Positions 28,123 through 38,140 of a stretch of 64,000 bases of DNA are shown in pieces; positions within the stretch are counted from its first letter, which is position 1; every line of letters starts with the position of its first letter. The notes beneath the pieces were generated by a model. It ran no database searches, was not told the origin of the DNA, and saw only the letters and a list, made by a program, of their open reading frames with translations. Source of the DNA: Psychrobacter sp. APC 3281 (GTDB lineage: Bacteria > Pseudomonadota > Gammaproteobacteria > Pseudomonadales > Moraxellaceae). The stretch covers positions 283,655 through 347,654 of the forward strand of contig NZ_JASDCS010000006.1 of assembly GCF_030407815.1 (NCBI RefSeq). Reading direction: 5' to 3'. The position numbers and the translations under genes are program-made.

Positions 28123-29550
28123 TTATTTTTCTGAATCAGCTGTTTCTGAGTGTAATGCATCAAACTCGTCAAACGCTTTTTCTTCAGCCTCTGTCATGGT
28201 TGGCTCTTCAACGTCATCAACTTTTTCAAACTCTTCGAGTACCGGCATCAGCAGTGTTGCTTGTGCAAGCGGCAACACATCGATAGGTTTCAAGTTTGCT
28301 TGACCCAGTAGCTGTCTTAGACGGTCACTTGGCAACCGAATCGTCAGACATTCACGACCTGTATCGTCATAGCTTTCTTCTTCAATAACACCCAGTTCAT
28401 ATAGAGTGTTTTTGAACTGTCCAGCATCATACGGCAAGGTCAAATCAAACGTCGTCAGTTTACCTGTCAACAGTTGCTGTACGGCAAGCGTTAGCTCTTC
28501 CATACCGAGATTCTGTCTAGAAGAGACATAGACGCGGTTTGGCTGACCTTCGCTAGCATAGCCGATATGTGCAGGCTCATCAGTCAGATCAATCTTGTTG
28601 TAGACATTGAGCACAGGTACGTCGTTATCGATTTCTGCCAATACTTCTTTGACCGCTTGAATCTGCTCGTGCATGTCCTCGCTAGAGGAGTCAATGACGT
28701 GCAATAACAAGTCTGCTTCTAACGTTTCTTCTAGGGTTGCATGAAAAGACTCAACCAGCTCATGCGGCAGATGACGAACGAAACCAACTGTATCGACCAA
28801 GACGACACGACCAACTCCCTGCCAGTCTAAACGGCGTAGAGTAGGGTCTAGCGTCGCAAATAGCTTATCAGCAGCGTAGATGTTTTCATCGACCAAACGG
28901 TTGAACAAAGTAGATTTACCCGCATTGGTGTAGCCGACCAGTGAGATGGTCGGTACATCAGATTTTTGGCGACGGGCACGACCTTGCGCACGGGTCTGAC
29001 GGACTTTTTCTAGTTTGCTCTTTAGCTGATTGACACGAGTCTGCAATAGACGACGATCGGTCTCAAGCTGAGTCTCACCCGGTCCACGTAAACCAATACC
29101 ACCTTTTTGACGTTCCAAATGCGTCCAACCACGTACCAAACGCGTTGATAGATGGTTAAGCTGAGCCAGCTCTACTTGTAACTTACCCTCATAGGTACGG
29201 GCACGCTGCGCAAAAATATCCAAAATTAAACCAGTACGATCCAACACGCGGCACTTCACTAACGCTTCGATATTACGCTCTTGTGATGGCGACAAGCTGT
29301 GGTTAAACAGTACGATATCGGCTTCGTGTTCGCGCACTAGTTCTGCGATTTCTTCTGCTTTTCCGCTACCAACGAAGTATTTGGCATCAGGGCGTGAGCG
29401 TGATCCAGTGACTAATGCCAAACGATCGGCACCTGCTGAATCAGCCAACAGCTCAAATTCACTAAGATCATCAGGATCTTGAATTTGGCGGATGTCTAAA
29501 TGTACTAAAATGGCGCGTTCGCCACCTTCATGTCTTTCAAAATAATCCAA
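28123..29550 (-). CDS. hflX: Ribosome-dissociating GTPase HflX
   Basis: HflX splits stalled or heat-damaged 70S ribosomes into subunits. An N-terminal HflX domain with the KYFVGSGKAEEI segment leads into a coiled region (LETDRRLLQTRVNQLKSKL), then the GTPase domain: G1 GYTNAGKSTLF, G3 DTVGFV, G4 NKID. The C-terminal domain ends in an acidic tail. The start codon is TTG, supported by a strong AGGTGAT site and by alignment of DYFERHEGGERA with the known HflX N-terminus. At 475 residues it is somewhat longer than E. coli HflX (426). hfq and hflKC are not adjacent. Confidence 0.95.
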   Translation of the reverse strand: MDYFERHEGGERAILVHLDIRQIQDPDDLSEFELLADSAGADRLALVTGSRSRPDAKYFVGSGKAEEIAELVREHEADIVLFNHSLSPSQERNIEALVKCRVLDRTGLILDIFAQRARTYEGKLQVELAQLNHLSTRLVRGWTHLERQKGGIGLRGPGETQLETDRRLLQTRVNQLKSKLEKVRQTRAQGRARRQKSDVPTISLVGYTNAGKSTLFNRLVDENIYAADKLFATLDPTLRRLDWQGVGRVVLVDTVGFVRHLPHELVESFHATLEETLEADLLLHVIDSSSEDMHEQIQAVKEVLAEIDNDVPVLNVYNKIDLTDEPAHIGYASEGQPNRVYVSSRQNLGMEELTLAVQQLLTGKLTTFDLTLPYDAGQFKNTLYELGVIEEESYDDTGRECLTIRLPSDRLRQLLGQANLKPIDVLPLAQATLLMPVLEEFEKVDDVEEPTMTEAEEKAFDEFDALHSETADSEK

Positions 29551-29856
29551 AGAGTATCACCTATTTAATAAAGTAAATGTCTCGCTATAATCAGCTCAAT
29601 AAGCTTCAACGTAGCGTTCATATGATTATCTATATATGGTCTTATCACTTGATATTAAAGCGTATTAGCATAATTAGCGATGGTTTTATGTTACAGCGTT
29701 TGCTGCGGATAATTTTTTATAAATCTGCTTTATTACCCGTTTGTATAAAAGTCAGCACTCACTGAGTGAACAAGCTATCACTGAGTGTGCGAACTTTGTT
29801 ATACTGGGCTCGTTTTTTGACTATTAAACACCCGTTATTTAATCATGAGGGCGAAG
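29551..29856 (+). promoter_or_regulatory. hflX-plsC divergent region with tandem palindromes
   Basis: The 306 bases between divergent hflX and plsC contain two near-identical palindromic sites, TCACTGAGTGA (29759-29769) and TCACTGAGTG (29778-29787), 19 bases apart. A -10-like TATACT lies at 29800-29805, and no classical -35 box is seen. The layout suggests an operator for a dimeric regulator at the plsC promoter. Confidence 0.4.
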
Positions 29857-30657
29857 ATGAGCCAAGCTAAATCAAGCTTTTCACTCAGACGACAGTTGAG
29901 CCGAGGCCGTCAGGTTGCTGGTATGACTACGACTATGGTCGGCGGCATACGCGCGGCGAAGCGTATCGGTGCCTTTAAGCAGCCACCACGCGAAACCCTA
30001 CCACGTTATATCCAGACATTCTGCCGCAAGATGGCAGGTTCTTTTGGGGTAAAAGTAGTAGAAGTGGAACCTGTAGAGCAGTTCCATGGTTTGTGGGTAT
30101 CGAATCATGTGTCATGGATGGATATTCCTGTCGTTGGTACTGTGAGCCCAGCGTTCTTTTTATCAAAGGCTGAAATCGGTGAATGGCCTGTATTTGGCAA
30201 ACTTGCTCATGCCGCAGGGACGCTTTTCATTGAGCGTGGTTCCGGTGATGCAAGCTCAGTATCGGCGCAGATTGCTGACTTTTTAGCCAAAGGTTTTTCG
30301 ATTATTTTCTTCCCTGAGGCGACCACTACCAGTGGTAAAAAAGTAAAGCGCATCCATGGAACATTGCTGCAAGCAGCCATTGATGCTGATGTGCCTATCA
30401 GACCGATCATCATCGCTTATGTCAATAAAGACGGCACACTAAGCGACGCATTGCCATACTATGGTAAGCTGACAATGAAAGAAAGCATGAAAAAAGTGCT
30501 CGATAGCAAAAACGTGACCGCTTACGTATTGCCACTCGCGCCTATAGATCCAGAGGGTCGTAACAAGAGTGAGCTGACCAATTTATTGCAAGCACGCATG
30601 AACGAAGGATTGGCTGAGCTACATTCAAGAGTTCTTAGCGCACCAGTTGAAGACTGA
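29857..30657 (+). CDS. plsC: 1-acyl-sn-glycerol-3-phosphate acyltransferase (PlsC family)
   Basis: PlsC makes phosphatidic acid by adding an acyl chain to lysophosphatidate at the membrane. The catalytic NHxxxxD motif is SNHVSWMDIPV, and the substrate-binding FFPEATTTSG block and a later PIRPIIIAY segment match block IV. The ATG at 29857 (MSQAKSSF) is chosen because AGGG sits 5 bases before it; an ATG 4 codons earlier overlaps that site. The 266-residue length is normal. A basic N-terminus (RRQLSRGRQ) replaces a strong transmembrane start, as in peripheral members. OlsA-like lyso-ornithine acyltransferase is an alternative within the same family. Confidence 0.88.
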   Translation: MSQAKSSFSLRRQLSRGRQVAGMTTTMVGGIRAAKRIGAFKQPPRETLPRYIQTFCRKMAGSFGVKVVEVEPVEQFHGLWVSNHVSWMDIPVVGTVSPAFFLSKAEIGEWPVFGKLAHAAGTLFIERGSGDASSVSAQIADFLAKGFSIIFFPEATTTSGKKVKRIHGTLLQAAIDADVPIRPIIIAYVNKDGTLSDALPYYGKLTMKESMKKVLDSKNVTAYVLPLAPIDPEGRNKSELTNLLQARMNEGLAELHSRVLSAPVED

Positions 30658-30715
30658 TTATCTACAATTGAGCTAATTAGAGTTAAGCTAGTGTAGCTAA
30701 TCTCAGCCAGACAAC

Positions 30716-30754
30716 AAAAGGGAGCAAATCGAAACGATTTGCGCCCTTTTTTTT
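30716..30754. terminator. Bidirectional terminator, plsC / aldo-keto reductase
   Basis: AAAGGGAGCAAATCG pairs with CGATTTGCGCCCTTT (one mismatch), loop AAA, followed by a run of T. Confidence 0.88.
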
Positions 30755-30830
30755 GGCAGATTTAATAGAGCACGCATACTTTCATTTATTCAGCAGGCTC
30801 TATTAAGCTTTACTCTCTGTAAAAGACCAA

Positions 30831-31871
30831 CTATGGCGATGGATTAGGCTGCTGTGTGTGCACCGCTTCAATCGCTTCTAATACATCTGTTGTTAGCTCC
30901 ACATTGACACTGTCTATGTTTGATTTGAGTTGCTCGGTCGTCGTTGCCCCAATAATGCTACTGGTGACAAAGTGACGAGAGTTTACAAAAGCCAATGACA
31001 TCTGCGCCATGTCCAAACCTGCATCAGCAGCTATCTTGGCATATTGTTCAGTGGCTGATTTGGCCTGCTCATTTACATAACGACCGAAACGATCATACAT
31101 GGTCAGACGTGCGCCAGTAGGACGTTTACCATCAAGGTATTTGCCAGACAATACACCAAAACCAAGCGGAGAATACGCAAGTAGACCAACGTTTTCACGA
31201 TGGGCTATCTCAGCCATACCAACCTCATATAAGCGGTTCAATAGGCTATATGGGTTTTGCACGGTAAGTGGTGGAATTAGGCCATTCTTATCTGCTTCCC
31301 ATAGATAGCGCATCAGTCCCCACGCGGTATCATTCGATAGACCATAAGCACGAATACGACCTTTTTTGATCTCATCATTTAAGGCCTGAATAGTCTCTAA
31401 AAATGGGGTTAAATCGTCTAATGACTGTGCCGCCATCTCTTCATCATAGCCGCGCTGACCAAAGAAGTTGGCTTGACGCTCTGGCCAATGCAGCTGATAG
31501 ATATCAATATAGTCTGTCTGTAGACGTTCCAAATTACCATCGATAGCGCTGCTGATATGCTCGGCGTTAAAGCGCGTTTGTCCATCACGCAAAAAGTTCA
31601 TTGGTGATATTTTGCTGGCAAGAATGACTTTGTCACGTTGTTTGGTCTTGTTAAACCAAGTGCCCATAAAGCGTTCAGTATCGCCTTGTTTGTCTTTATC
31701 TGGTGGTGACGGGTACATCTCGGCGGTATCCCAAAAGTTCACACCTTCACTGAGTGCCATGTCCATTTGCTCATGTGCTTCGGACTCAGTATTTTGCTGT
31801 CCCCATGTCATCGTGCCTAGACAGATTTTAGATACTTTTTCATCGAGTTGCGGTAACGTTTGATACTGCAT
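30831..31871 (-). CDS. tas: NADP-dependent aldo/keto reductase, Tas-like
   Basis: This is a TIM-barrel oxidoreductase reducing aldehydes or ketones with NADPH. It matches the E. coli Tas subgroup: LGTMTWGQQNTE near the N-terminus, FWDTAEMYPSPP holding the catalytic Asp and Tyr, KISPMNF with the Lys, and YQLHWPERQANFFGQRGY with the catalytic His in a Tas-typical long loop. The nucleotide-binding IIGATTTEQLKSNI lies near the C-terminus. At 346 residues it is full length. An AAAGGGAG site precedes the ATG. The true substrate is unknown for this family. fkpB lies 65 bases upstream on the same strand. Confidence 0.9.
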   Translation of the reverse strand: MQYQTLPQLDEKVSKICLGTMTWGQQNTESEAHEQMDMALSEGVNFWDTAEMYPSPPDKDKQGDTERFMGTWFNKTKQRDKVILASKISPMNFLRDGQTRFNAEHISSAIDGNLERLQTDYIDIYQLHWPERQANFFGQRGYDEEMAAQSLDDLTPFLETIQALNDEIKKGRIRAYGLSNDTAWGLMRYLWEADKNGLIPPLTVQNPYSLLNRLYEVGMAEIAHRENVGLLAYSPLGFGVLSGKYLDGKRPTGARLTMYDRFGRYVNEQAKSATEQYAKIAADAGLDMAQMSLAFVNSRHFVTSSIIGATTTEQLKSNIDSVNVELTTDVLEAIEAVHTQQPNPSP

Positions 31872-31936
31872 ATAAGTCTCCCTTTTGACTGTTTTTTATC
31901 AATATTTATTTTTAGATGAGTTGTATTTATTGATGT

Positions 31937-32434
31937 TTACATCAATTTGATACCAGTGACACCGGGTGGTGTGACTTTAAAGATTTTCACTTTGAATAAT
32001 ACGTCTTGTCCTGCCAATGGGTGGTTAAAGTCTACTTCGACTTGGTCATCATCGATGGCACTGATCGTACCGGGCAGCGTGTTTTTACCTTTGTCTTCGA
32101 ACTCAACCATCATGCCAATCTCTGGATTGTCAGCGACTAGCGCAAACTGAGTACGGCTAAAATGTTGGATGTTTTCAGGATTCCACTCACCAAAAGCTTG
32201 CTCTGGCTCAAGGTGTGCGGTACGAGTATCACCGGCGCGTAGATTCATTAGTACCTGCTCAAAACCAGGTAACAAGCTTTCATCACCAATGGTCAAAGAC
32301 ACAGGTGAATCACGATTAAAAGTTGAGTCGATGATGGTGCCGTTCTCTAGTGAAACTTCAAAGTGCAACTTCACAAGGCTACCATGAGCGATACGAGTGT
32401 CTTCGTTTGGGTTAATAAATTGAGATTGAGTCAT
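31937..32434 (-). CDS. fkpB: FKBP-type peptidyl-prolyl isomerase, SlpA/FkpB type
   Basis: This cytoplasmic chaperone-like prolyl isomerase has the SlpA layout: an FKBP core interrupted by an insert-in-flap (IF) domain. Seen are VKLHFEVSLENGTIIDSTF, then PVSLTIGDESLLPGFEQVL, the IF-domain AHLEPEQAFGEWNPENIQHF, and the closing VDFNHPLAGQDVLFKVKI. The 165-residue length is usual. In many gammaproteobacteria fkpB follows lspA directly; here a cold-shock/DUF1294 gene on the opposite strand separates them. The ribosome binding site is weak. Confidence 0.93.
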   Translation of the reverse strand: MTQSQFINPNEDTRIAHGSLVKLHFEVSLENGTIIDSTFNRDSPVSLTIGDESLLPGFEQVLMNLRAGDTRTAHLEPEQAFGEWNPENIQHFSRTQFALVADNPEIGMMVEFEDKGKNTLPGTISAIDDDQVEVDFNHPLAGQDVLFKVKIFKVTPPGVTGIKLM

Positions 32435-32617
32435 AATAAAAAGCCATCGGTTGCTAGAATAAAAGAATAGAAAATAATGCGTTTGATTACAGTGTTTTTA
32501 ATTGCAGTATTATAGTGTAAGAAATAATAAGCCATCTAAGGCCAGATGTAAGCGTCAATAATGTAACGCAGATGGTGTACTATAATTGGCAATTCTAAAA
32601 GATATGAGGTGTCGGTA

Positions 32618-33286
32618 GTGAATAAACAACAAGGCACTGTCAAAAAATGGCAGGATGATAAAGGGTTTGGCTTTATTGAAAATGAAGCGGGCGAGTCTGT
32701 CTTCTTTCATGTGAGTGAGTTTAAGGCTCAGCGCCGTCCTAATATCGGTGAGGCAGTGGTCTTTAGCATTGGACAGGATGCAGAAGGGCGCAGGCAGGCC
32801 AAACAAGTACAAGAGCTTGGGTTTGTACAGCAAAAGATAGTACAAAAAAATCAGCAGATCCGTCAGCGCAATCAGAAACGTAGCCATCAGGCAGAGTTTG
32901 AAGCGGGTCAAAAAAAACGCTCGTTTCTTGGACTGGCTTTTTATGGTGTCTTAGTTTTATTAGCAGCGACAGATAAACTGAGCTGGCTAGTGGTCGGCTG
33001 GTACGTCTTGCTAGGGATTATTACTTATGGCATGTATGCCAAAGACAAAGCTGCTGCGCAAAGTGGCGACTGGCGTACGCCTGAGTCTACACTGCATATA
33101 CTAAGCGCGCTTGGCGGTTGGGTAGGTGCGCTATTGGCTCAAACGTATCTGCGTCACAAATCACAAAAACCCGAGTTTCGAGTTACTTATTATTTGACGG
33201 TTGTCGTCAATATGGCAGGGTTGTTGTTTTTATTGGCAGATGGTGGCTTAGAGACTTTGACTGATTTACTATCAGAGTTGCTATAA
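32618..33286 (+). CDS. Cold-shock domain protein with DUF1294 membrane domain
   Basis: This two-part protein joins an N-terminal cold-shock nucleic-acid-binding domain to a membrane domain. The CSD shows RNP1 as KGFGFI (residues 15-20) and RNP2 as VFFHVSEF. A basic linker (KNQQIRQRNQKRSHQ) leads to two hydrophobic helices, then the DUF1294 signature WRTPESTLHILSALGGW and a final helix. I chose the GTG at 32618 because GAGG sits 8 bases before it; an upstream GTG overlaps that site. The product has 222 residues. Such fusions are known in gammaproteobacteria but have no settled function; tethering RNA or single-stranded DNA to the membrane is one idea. Confidence 0.87.
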   Translation: MNKQQGTVKKWQDDKGFGFIENEAGESVFFHVSEFKAQRRPNIGEAVVFSIGQDAEGRRQAKQVQELGFVQQKIVQKNQQIRQRNQKRSHQAEFEAGQKKRSFLGLAFYGVLVLLAATDKLSWLVVGWYVLLGIITYGMYAKDKAAAQSGDWRTPESTLHILSALGGWVGALLAQTYLRHKSQKPEFRVTYYLTVVVNMAGLLFLLADGGLETLTDLLSELL

Positions 33287-33348
33287 ATAATAGCATTCAC
33301 GATTAGCAGTATTGCTACGTGTATGACGAAAGCACTAAAACGATCGAC

Positions 33349-33386
33349 AAAAAAAGGTGGGTTACGACTGCGTAACCCACCTTTTT
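33349..33386. terminator. Bidirectional terminator, CSD-DUF1294 gene / lspA
   Basis: AAAAAAGGTGGGTTACG pairs perfectly with CGTAACCCACCTTTTTT around ACTG. Confidence 0.93.
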
Positions 33387-33424
33387 TATTTATCAATTAA
33401 ATTAAGATCTCTAGCTACATACAG

Positions 33425-34081
33425 TTACGACCGCGGCATTTCACGCTTTTTTTCCAAAAACAGCATATCGATGACAATCAATAATACACCGATAGAAATA
33501 CCAATATCCGCGATATTAAAAATCGGATAATGCCAAACATCAGCATAATGCACATGGATAAAATCAATCACATGACCATGTAATAAGCGGTCGATTAAAT
33601 TACCAACTGCACCGCCTAATACTAAGGCTAGACCGAAAGATAACAGTGTGGCTTTGCGTGGTGCTTTAATCAGATAGATGATTAGAAATAGCGACATTAG
33701 TAAAGCCAGTCCTGAAAAAAACCACTTCTGCCAACCACCCGCGTCCGCCAAGAAGCTAAAGGCCGCGCCATAGTTATAAGCCAATGTCCAATTGAGGAAT
33801 GGCTCAATCACTGGCACTGGATCATGAAAGGTCAGCTTAGTTTCTGCCAACCATTTGGTCCACTGATCGATAATGACGATAACCAATGCCAATATATACC
33901 ATACAAAAGCACGACTACCATTGGGCACCAGCTTTGGTGTCCTATTTGTTGACTTGGTCAGGCGACTTCTAGGTGTAGTCGAGCTACCCGTAGTTGCATG
34001 AGCAGGCTTAGGCGAATGGTCAACCTTCACCTGCGGCGACTGGTCATGCTGGCTTTCAGGTGAGTCTGTTGGGTTAGGCAT
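33425..34081 (-). CDS. lspA: Lipoprotein signal peptidase LspA
   Basis: LspA cleaves the signal peptide of diacylglyceryl-modified prolipoproteins in the inner membrane. The four-helix core is intact with both catalytic Asp segments: [15 protein letters not shown] and FNIADIGIS. The start is set at the ATG of MPNPTDSP, which overlaps the ileS stop region by 8 bases, a sign of translational coupling. This gives 218 residues, about 50 more than usual. The extra part is a hydrophilic Ser/Thr/Pro/His-rich N-terminal extension before TM1 ([19 protein letters not shown]). ileS-lspA order is conserved in Proteobacteria. Confidence 0.94.
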   Translation of the reverse strand: MPNPTDSPESQHDQSPQVKVDHSPKPAHATTGSSTTPRSRLTKSTNRTPKLVPNGSRAFVWYILALVIVIIDQWTKWLAETKLTFHDPVPVIEPFLNWTLAYNYGAAFSFLADAGGWQKWFFSGLALLMSLFLIIYLIKAPRKATLLSFGLALVLGGAVGNLIDRLLHGHVIDFIHVHYADVWHYPIFNIADIGISIGVLLIVIDMLFLEKKREMPRS

Positions 34082-36935
34082 AGTGACGTACCTCACCATC
34101 GCCACTGACATTGGTCACGCAGCGCGCGCATAGCTCAGGGTGTGCGCTATCTGTACCGATGTCATCACGAATGTGCCAGCAGCGTACGCACTTAGTACCA
34201 GTAGCCGCACTTACTTGTACCACTAAATCGACAGCCTCTTCGGTATTGGTGTCGGTCGCTTCTTTTGTCTGTGCGATGCTATCAGCAGGCGCTTCGCTCA
34301 TTGGCTTCAATGCAGCGTTGCTAGTAATTAGTACAAAACGTAGCTCTTCATCAAGCTTGGCTAAGCTCTCATACATTGGACCGTCAGCGTATAGACTCAC
34401 GTCGGCAGACAAGTTGGCATTGATGATTTTTTCGCCACGTGCAGTTTCGATATGTTTGTTTACCATGTCTTTTGCGAACATAATACGCTGCCAGTCATCG
34501 TTGCTGATAGCACTTAGCTCAAACGCTGGGAACTCATACCACTCTTGAGTGAATACATAGCCGCCTTTATCCGCATCACGTTGGTTCAGCACTTCCCAAG
34601 CCTCTTGCGCCGTGAATGACAAGATTGGTGTAATCCAGCGAATCAATGCATGAGTGATATGGTAGATAGCCGTCTGCGCAGAACGACGAGGCTGACCATC
34701 TGCCTGCGTGGTGTATTGGCGATCCTTGATAATATCTAGATAGAAGCTACCCAAGTCTTGCGAGCAAAACGCTGTCACGTGCTGAGTGACTTGGTGAAAG
34801 TCCATCGCATCGTAAGCGCTAATGATTTGAGCTTGTACGGTTTGTGCGCGCTCAATGATGAATTTATCAAGGCTAACCAATTCATTGATATCAATGCTAT
34901 CAGTCGCTGGATCAAAGTCATCGGTATTGGCAAGCAAGAAACGTAGCGTATTACGGATACGGCGATACATATCGATCGCACCTTTAAAGACCGTCTTACC
35001 TGCGCTCATCTCATAACGGTAATCGCTAGACGCAATCCACAGACGCAGCATGTCAGCGCCTGTTTTATTAATCTCTTCTTGCGGCGTGATGATATTGCCC
35101 AGTGACTTACTCATCTTGCGACCATTTTCATCGACCACAAAACCATGCGTTAATACTTGCTTAAACGGTGGGCGCTCATACATCGCTTCTGACGTTAGCA
35201 GTGACGTCTGGAACCAGCCGCGATGTTGGTCAGAGCCTTCTAGATACATATCAGCTGGATTGGTCAATTCATCACGTTGATCAAGTACCGCAAAATGTGT
35301 GGTGCCTGAGTCAAACCAAACGTCTAAGGTGTCAGTCGCTTTGTCATAGTCAGCAGCTTCACTGCCTAAGAAGTCTTCACAGCTAGCATCGAACCACGCT
35401 TCAACGCCGCCTTCATTGATTTTTTGCGCTGCAGTTTCCATCAGCTCAAGGGTGTTTGGATGCAACTCGCCTGTTTCTTTGTGCGTAAAGAAAGTAATCG
35501 GCACGCCCCACGTACGTTGACGTGAGATACACCAGTCAGGGCGACCCGTCATCATGGCTTCGATACGATTTTGTCCCCATGCTGGTGTCCAGTTGACTGT
35601 AGGAATATCAGCAAGCGCGCGAGCACGTAGGCCTTTGGTTTCCATATTGATAAACCACTGAGGCGTAGCACGGAAAATGATTGGCGACTTATGACGCCAG
35701 CAATGCGGATAGCTGTGCTCAATTTTGGTATGGCTGATTAGATGGCCATTGTCATGTAGTGCAGCGATGATTTTTGGATTGGCTTTATAGATGTGCTCGC
35801 CTGCAAATACAGCAGCGCTATCTAAATAAACGCCTGTACCGCTTACTGGGTTTTCCACTGGTAAGTTGTATTTTAAACCAACGATATAATCGTCTAAACC
35901 GTGACCAGGTGCAGTATGTACCAGACCAGTACCACTATCAGTAGTCACATGATCGCCCAAGATGAGCGGTACTTGACGGTCTTCAATCAGTGGATGCTGG
36001 GCATGTAGGCCTTCAAGCTCGCTGCCTGATACAGTTGCTAGGATGCCGTTATTTTCTAATTTTAGCTCACTCAACGCAGTTTCGATAAGATCCGCTGCGA
36101 GTAGTAGGTTGCCTTTTTCGGTAGCAACCACGCTATAGTTATGCTCTGGATGTACTGAGATAGCTTGGTTGGCAGGTAGTGTCCATGGCGTAGTTGTCCA
36201 AATAACAGCAGCGATGTTATCTGCGATATCTGCCAATGCGGCTACTTTATCCGTACCGAGCACATCAAAGCTGACATAGATCGCGTCAGAGACTTTGTCT
36301 TGATATTCTACTTCTGCTTCTGCTAGGGCAGAGCTACAGTCCAAGCACCAGTTGACTGGCTTCATACCGCGAGTCACATGACCATTGTCATAGATCTTGG
36401 CAAGCGCACGCACGATGTTGGCTTCTTGATGAAAGTTCATAGTCAGATAAGGATTGTCCCAATCACCAAACACACCTAGACGCTTGAAGTCTGCTTTTTG
36501 CAATTCAATTTGAGTACTCGCATATTCGCGGCATAGACCACGGAATTCGGTAGCAGAAACTTTTTGACCGACTTTACCTACCTTAGCTTCGACTTTTTGT
36601 TCGATTGGCAGACCATGACAATCCCAACCAGGGACGTAAGGCGCATCAAATCCTGATAAGGTTTTTGATTTTACAATAATGTCTTTTAGTACTTTATTGA
36701 CTGCGTGACCCAAGTGAATCTGACCGTTGGCGTATGGAGGGCCATCGTGCAAAATATATTTGGTTGCACCAGCACGCGCCTGACGAATTTTACCGTACAC
36801 GTCATCCGCTTCCCAAGCAGCTAACCAATCTGGTTCGCGCTTGGCAAGGTTTGCGCGCATCGCAAATGGCGTATCCGCAAGGTTCAGCGTGTCTTTGTAA
36901 TCTTGGCTTGGTGTGTCAGTGCTTTTATCAGTCAT
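34074..36935 (-). CDS. ileS: Isoleucyl-tRNA synthetase
   Basis: IleS charges tRNA-Ile and edits valine. This is a class I synthetase with HLGH at residues 74-77 (family HIGH), KMSKS at 607-611, a large CP1 editing domain with [11 protein letters not shown] and [12 protein letters not shown], and a C-terminal zinc site (CVRCWH and CARC). I chose the ATG at 36935 ([19 protein letters not shown]) by similarity to known IleS N-termini; an upstream GTG would add 32 unlikely residues. The protein has 953 residues, normal for gammaproteobacteria. lspA overlaps its end by 8 bases. ribF, often upstream, is absent. Confidence 0.97.
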   Translation of the reverse strand: MTDKSTDTPSQDYKDTLNLADTPFAMRANLAKREPDWLAAWEADDVYGKIRQARAGATKYILHDGPPYANGQIHLGHAVNKVLKDIIVKSKTLSGFDAPYVPGWDCHGLPIEQKVEAKVGKVGQKVSATEFRGLCREYASTQIELQKADFKRLGVFGDWDNPYLTMNFHQEANIVRALAKIYDNGHVTRGMKPVNWCLDCSSALAEAEVEYQDKVSDAIYVSFDVLGTDKVAALADIADNIAAVIWTTTPWTLPANQAISVHPEHNYSVVATEKGNLLLAADLIETALSELKLENNGILATVSGSELEGLHAQHPLIEDRQVPLILGDHVTTDSGTGLVHTAPGHGLDDYIVGLKYNLPVENPVSGTGVYLDSAAVFAGEHIYKANPKIIAALHDNGHLISHTKIEHSYPHCWRHKSPIIFRATPQWFINMETKGLRARALADIPTVNWTPAWGQNRIEAMMTGRPDWCISRQRTWGVPITFFTHKETGELHPNTLELMETAAQKINEGGVEAWFDASCEDFLGSEAADYDKATDTLDVWFDSGTTHFAVLDQRDELTNPADMYLEGSDQHRGWFQTSLLTSEAMYERPPFKQVLTHGFVVDENGRKMSKSLGNIITPQEEINKTGADMLRLWIASSDYRYEMSAGKTVFKGAIDMYRRIRNTLRFLLANTDDFDPATDSIDINELVSLDKFIIERAQTVQAQIISAYDAMDFHQVTQHVTAFCSQDLGSFYLDIIKDRQYTTQADGQPRRSAQTAIYHITHALIRWITPILSFTAQEAWEVLNQRDADKGGYVFTQEWYEFPAFELSAISNDDWQRIMFAKDMVNKHIETARGEKIINANLSADVSLYADGPMYESLAKLDEELRFVLITSNAALKPMSEAPADSIAQTKEATDTNTEEAVDLVVQVSAATGTKCVRCWHIRDDIGTDSAHPELCARCVTNVSGDGEVRHYA

Positions 36936-37385
36936 AGAAGGTATCTTTTTAAAAGGTAGGTTTGTGTGTCGGTTCAAAACCGGATACAAGGCTCGATGTT
37001 CAATGTAGTTCAATATATTACTGAGGGTCACGCGGTATTGATAATGCTTAATTACTAATAGTAAGTATATTGCTCATCATAGTCGGTTTATCAACCATCA
37101 TGTCAATAAATACCCATTGTCGCTCATTAGTCCGTAAATAGTTACGTCAATAATAAATGGTAACGAGACGATTGCAACATAAAATATGCCAGTAAAAATA
37201 ATTCAAAAAAATATTTAGATCGGCAGCTATTATATGACAAAAAGGGTAGGGTAAAAAGAGCTGTGCGAGGTTGGCCCAATTTTGTCCAATATCAATTGTT
37301 TATCTGCGTCATATATCATTGGTGAAGACACAGCTATAGGCCTTTTACATAATGATTTATTGAAACATAAAGTACGGCTCAACTG
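36936..37385. other. Intergenic region between ileS and the thioredoxin-like gene
   Basis: A 450-base A+T-rich stretch upstream of ileS, expected to hold its promoter. No gene, strong hairpin or RNA is recognisable. Confidence 0.45.
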
Positions 37386-37934
37386 CTAAAAAACAGATGC
37401 TAACCATAAGCGCAGTTTCAATGACCATAATGGCTGAATCCCTGTTAGCCCTTGTGTCATCTCGCCATTCTCTAATACCAAATAGGACGGTGTGACTTGT
37501 CCTTGCCAATCCGCAAAGATATCGCCTTGTTGATCATTTATCGTAGTGAAATCAAACTGATGCTGATCGAGGTAGCTGCGTAGCTCTTGATTTGAGCCGG
37601 ACTGTACAGCAACAGTGACAACGGGATAGTTATCTGCTGCTAGTTTATTGATGGTTGGCGAAGTAAAACTACAGACTGAACACCACGTACCCCAAAAGTA
37701 TACCAGCGTAGGCCGATCGTGACTCATCGCTGCTAGGTCGATACTTTGCCCTTGGTAATCGGTCAGTTGCAATTGAGGGTTGGCAGGCATAATAGGCTGT
37801 CGCCACCAATTGACCACGCTATAGATCACGACAAACATGAGACCATATAACATTATCGTTTTAAGTATCGAAATGATCTTTCGCTTCGGCTGCTTCTTTG
37901 GCTTTACTTCTGTTTGCTCAATATCGGTCGTCAT
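37386..37934 (-). CDS. Membrane-anchored thioredoxin-like protein, ScsD type
   Basis: This 182-residue protein is probably a periplasm-facing thiol-disulfide protein. An N-terminal basic cytoplasmic segment leads to one transmembrane helix (IMLYGLMFVVIYSVVNWW, about residues 28-45). The thioredoxin fold follows with the redox motif WCSVC in YFWGTWCSVCSFTSP, a cis-Pro region in VTPSYLVLENGE, and a C-terminal helix. The WCxxC with Ser-Val, and the single anchor, resemble ScsD/TlpA-like copper-tolerance and cytochrome-maturation thioredoxins. No dsbD, scs or ccm genes are adjacent, so partners are unknown. Confidence 0.85.
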   Translation of the reverse strand: MTTDIEQTEVKPKKQPKRKIISILKTIMLYGLMFVVIYSVVNWWRQPIMPANPQLQLTDYQGQSIDLAAMSHDRPTLVYFWGTWCSVCSFTSPTINKLAADNYPVVTVAVQSGSNQELRSYLDQHQFDFTTINDQQGDIFADWQGQVTPSYLVLENGEMTQGLTGIQPLWSLKLRLWLASVF

Positions 37935-38051
37935 GACATCCGCTTTTTAGTTTGCATATTGTTTTCAGTTATTTTCAAATGATGGCTCATCGTCACTGCT
38001 TATCTTATCGTGATTGCCTATATGATCATTGCACAAAGAGTAGACAGTAGA

Positions 38052-38087
38052 TAAAAATAAACGGCTGAAAATCAGCCGTGTTATTTA
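38052..38087 (-). terminator. Terminator downstream of the GNAT-nitrilase gene
   Basis: ACGGCTGA (38061-38068) and TCAGCCGT (38072-38079) pair perfectly, with flanking AAATAA/TTATTT extending the stem. The minus strand continues into a T-rich run. Confidence 0.75.
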
Positions 38088-38140
38088 TAAAGTCTACTAT
38101 AAGTGTGCGACGTCAACCGACCATAACTAACTACAATTAA

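Noticed and set aside
29577..29765. 62-codon plus-strand frame upstream of plsC
   Set aside because: No ribosome binding site; it overlaps the palindromic promoter sites and has a random hydrophobic pattern.
36936..37031. Upstream GTG start for ileS
   Set aside because: The added residues do not resemble an IleS N-terminus; the ATG at 36935 does.
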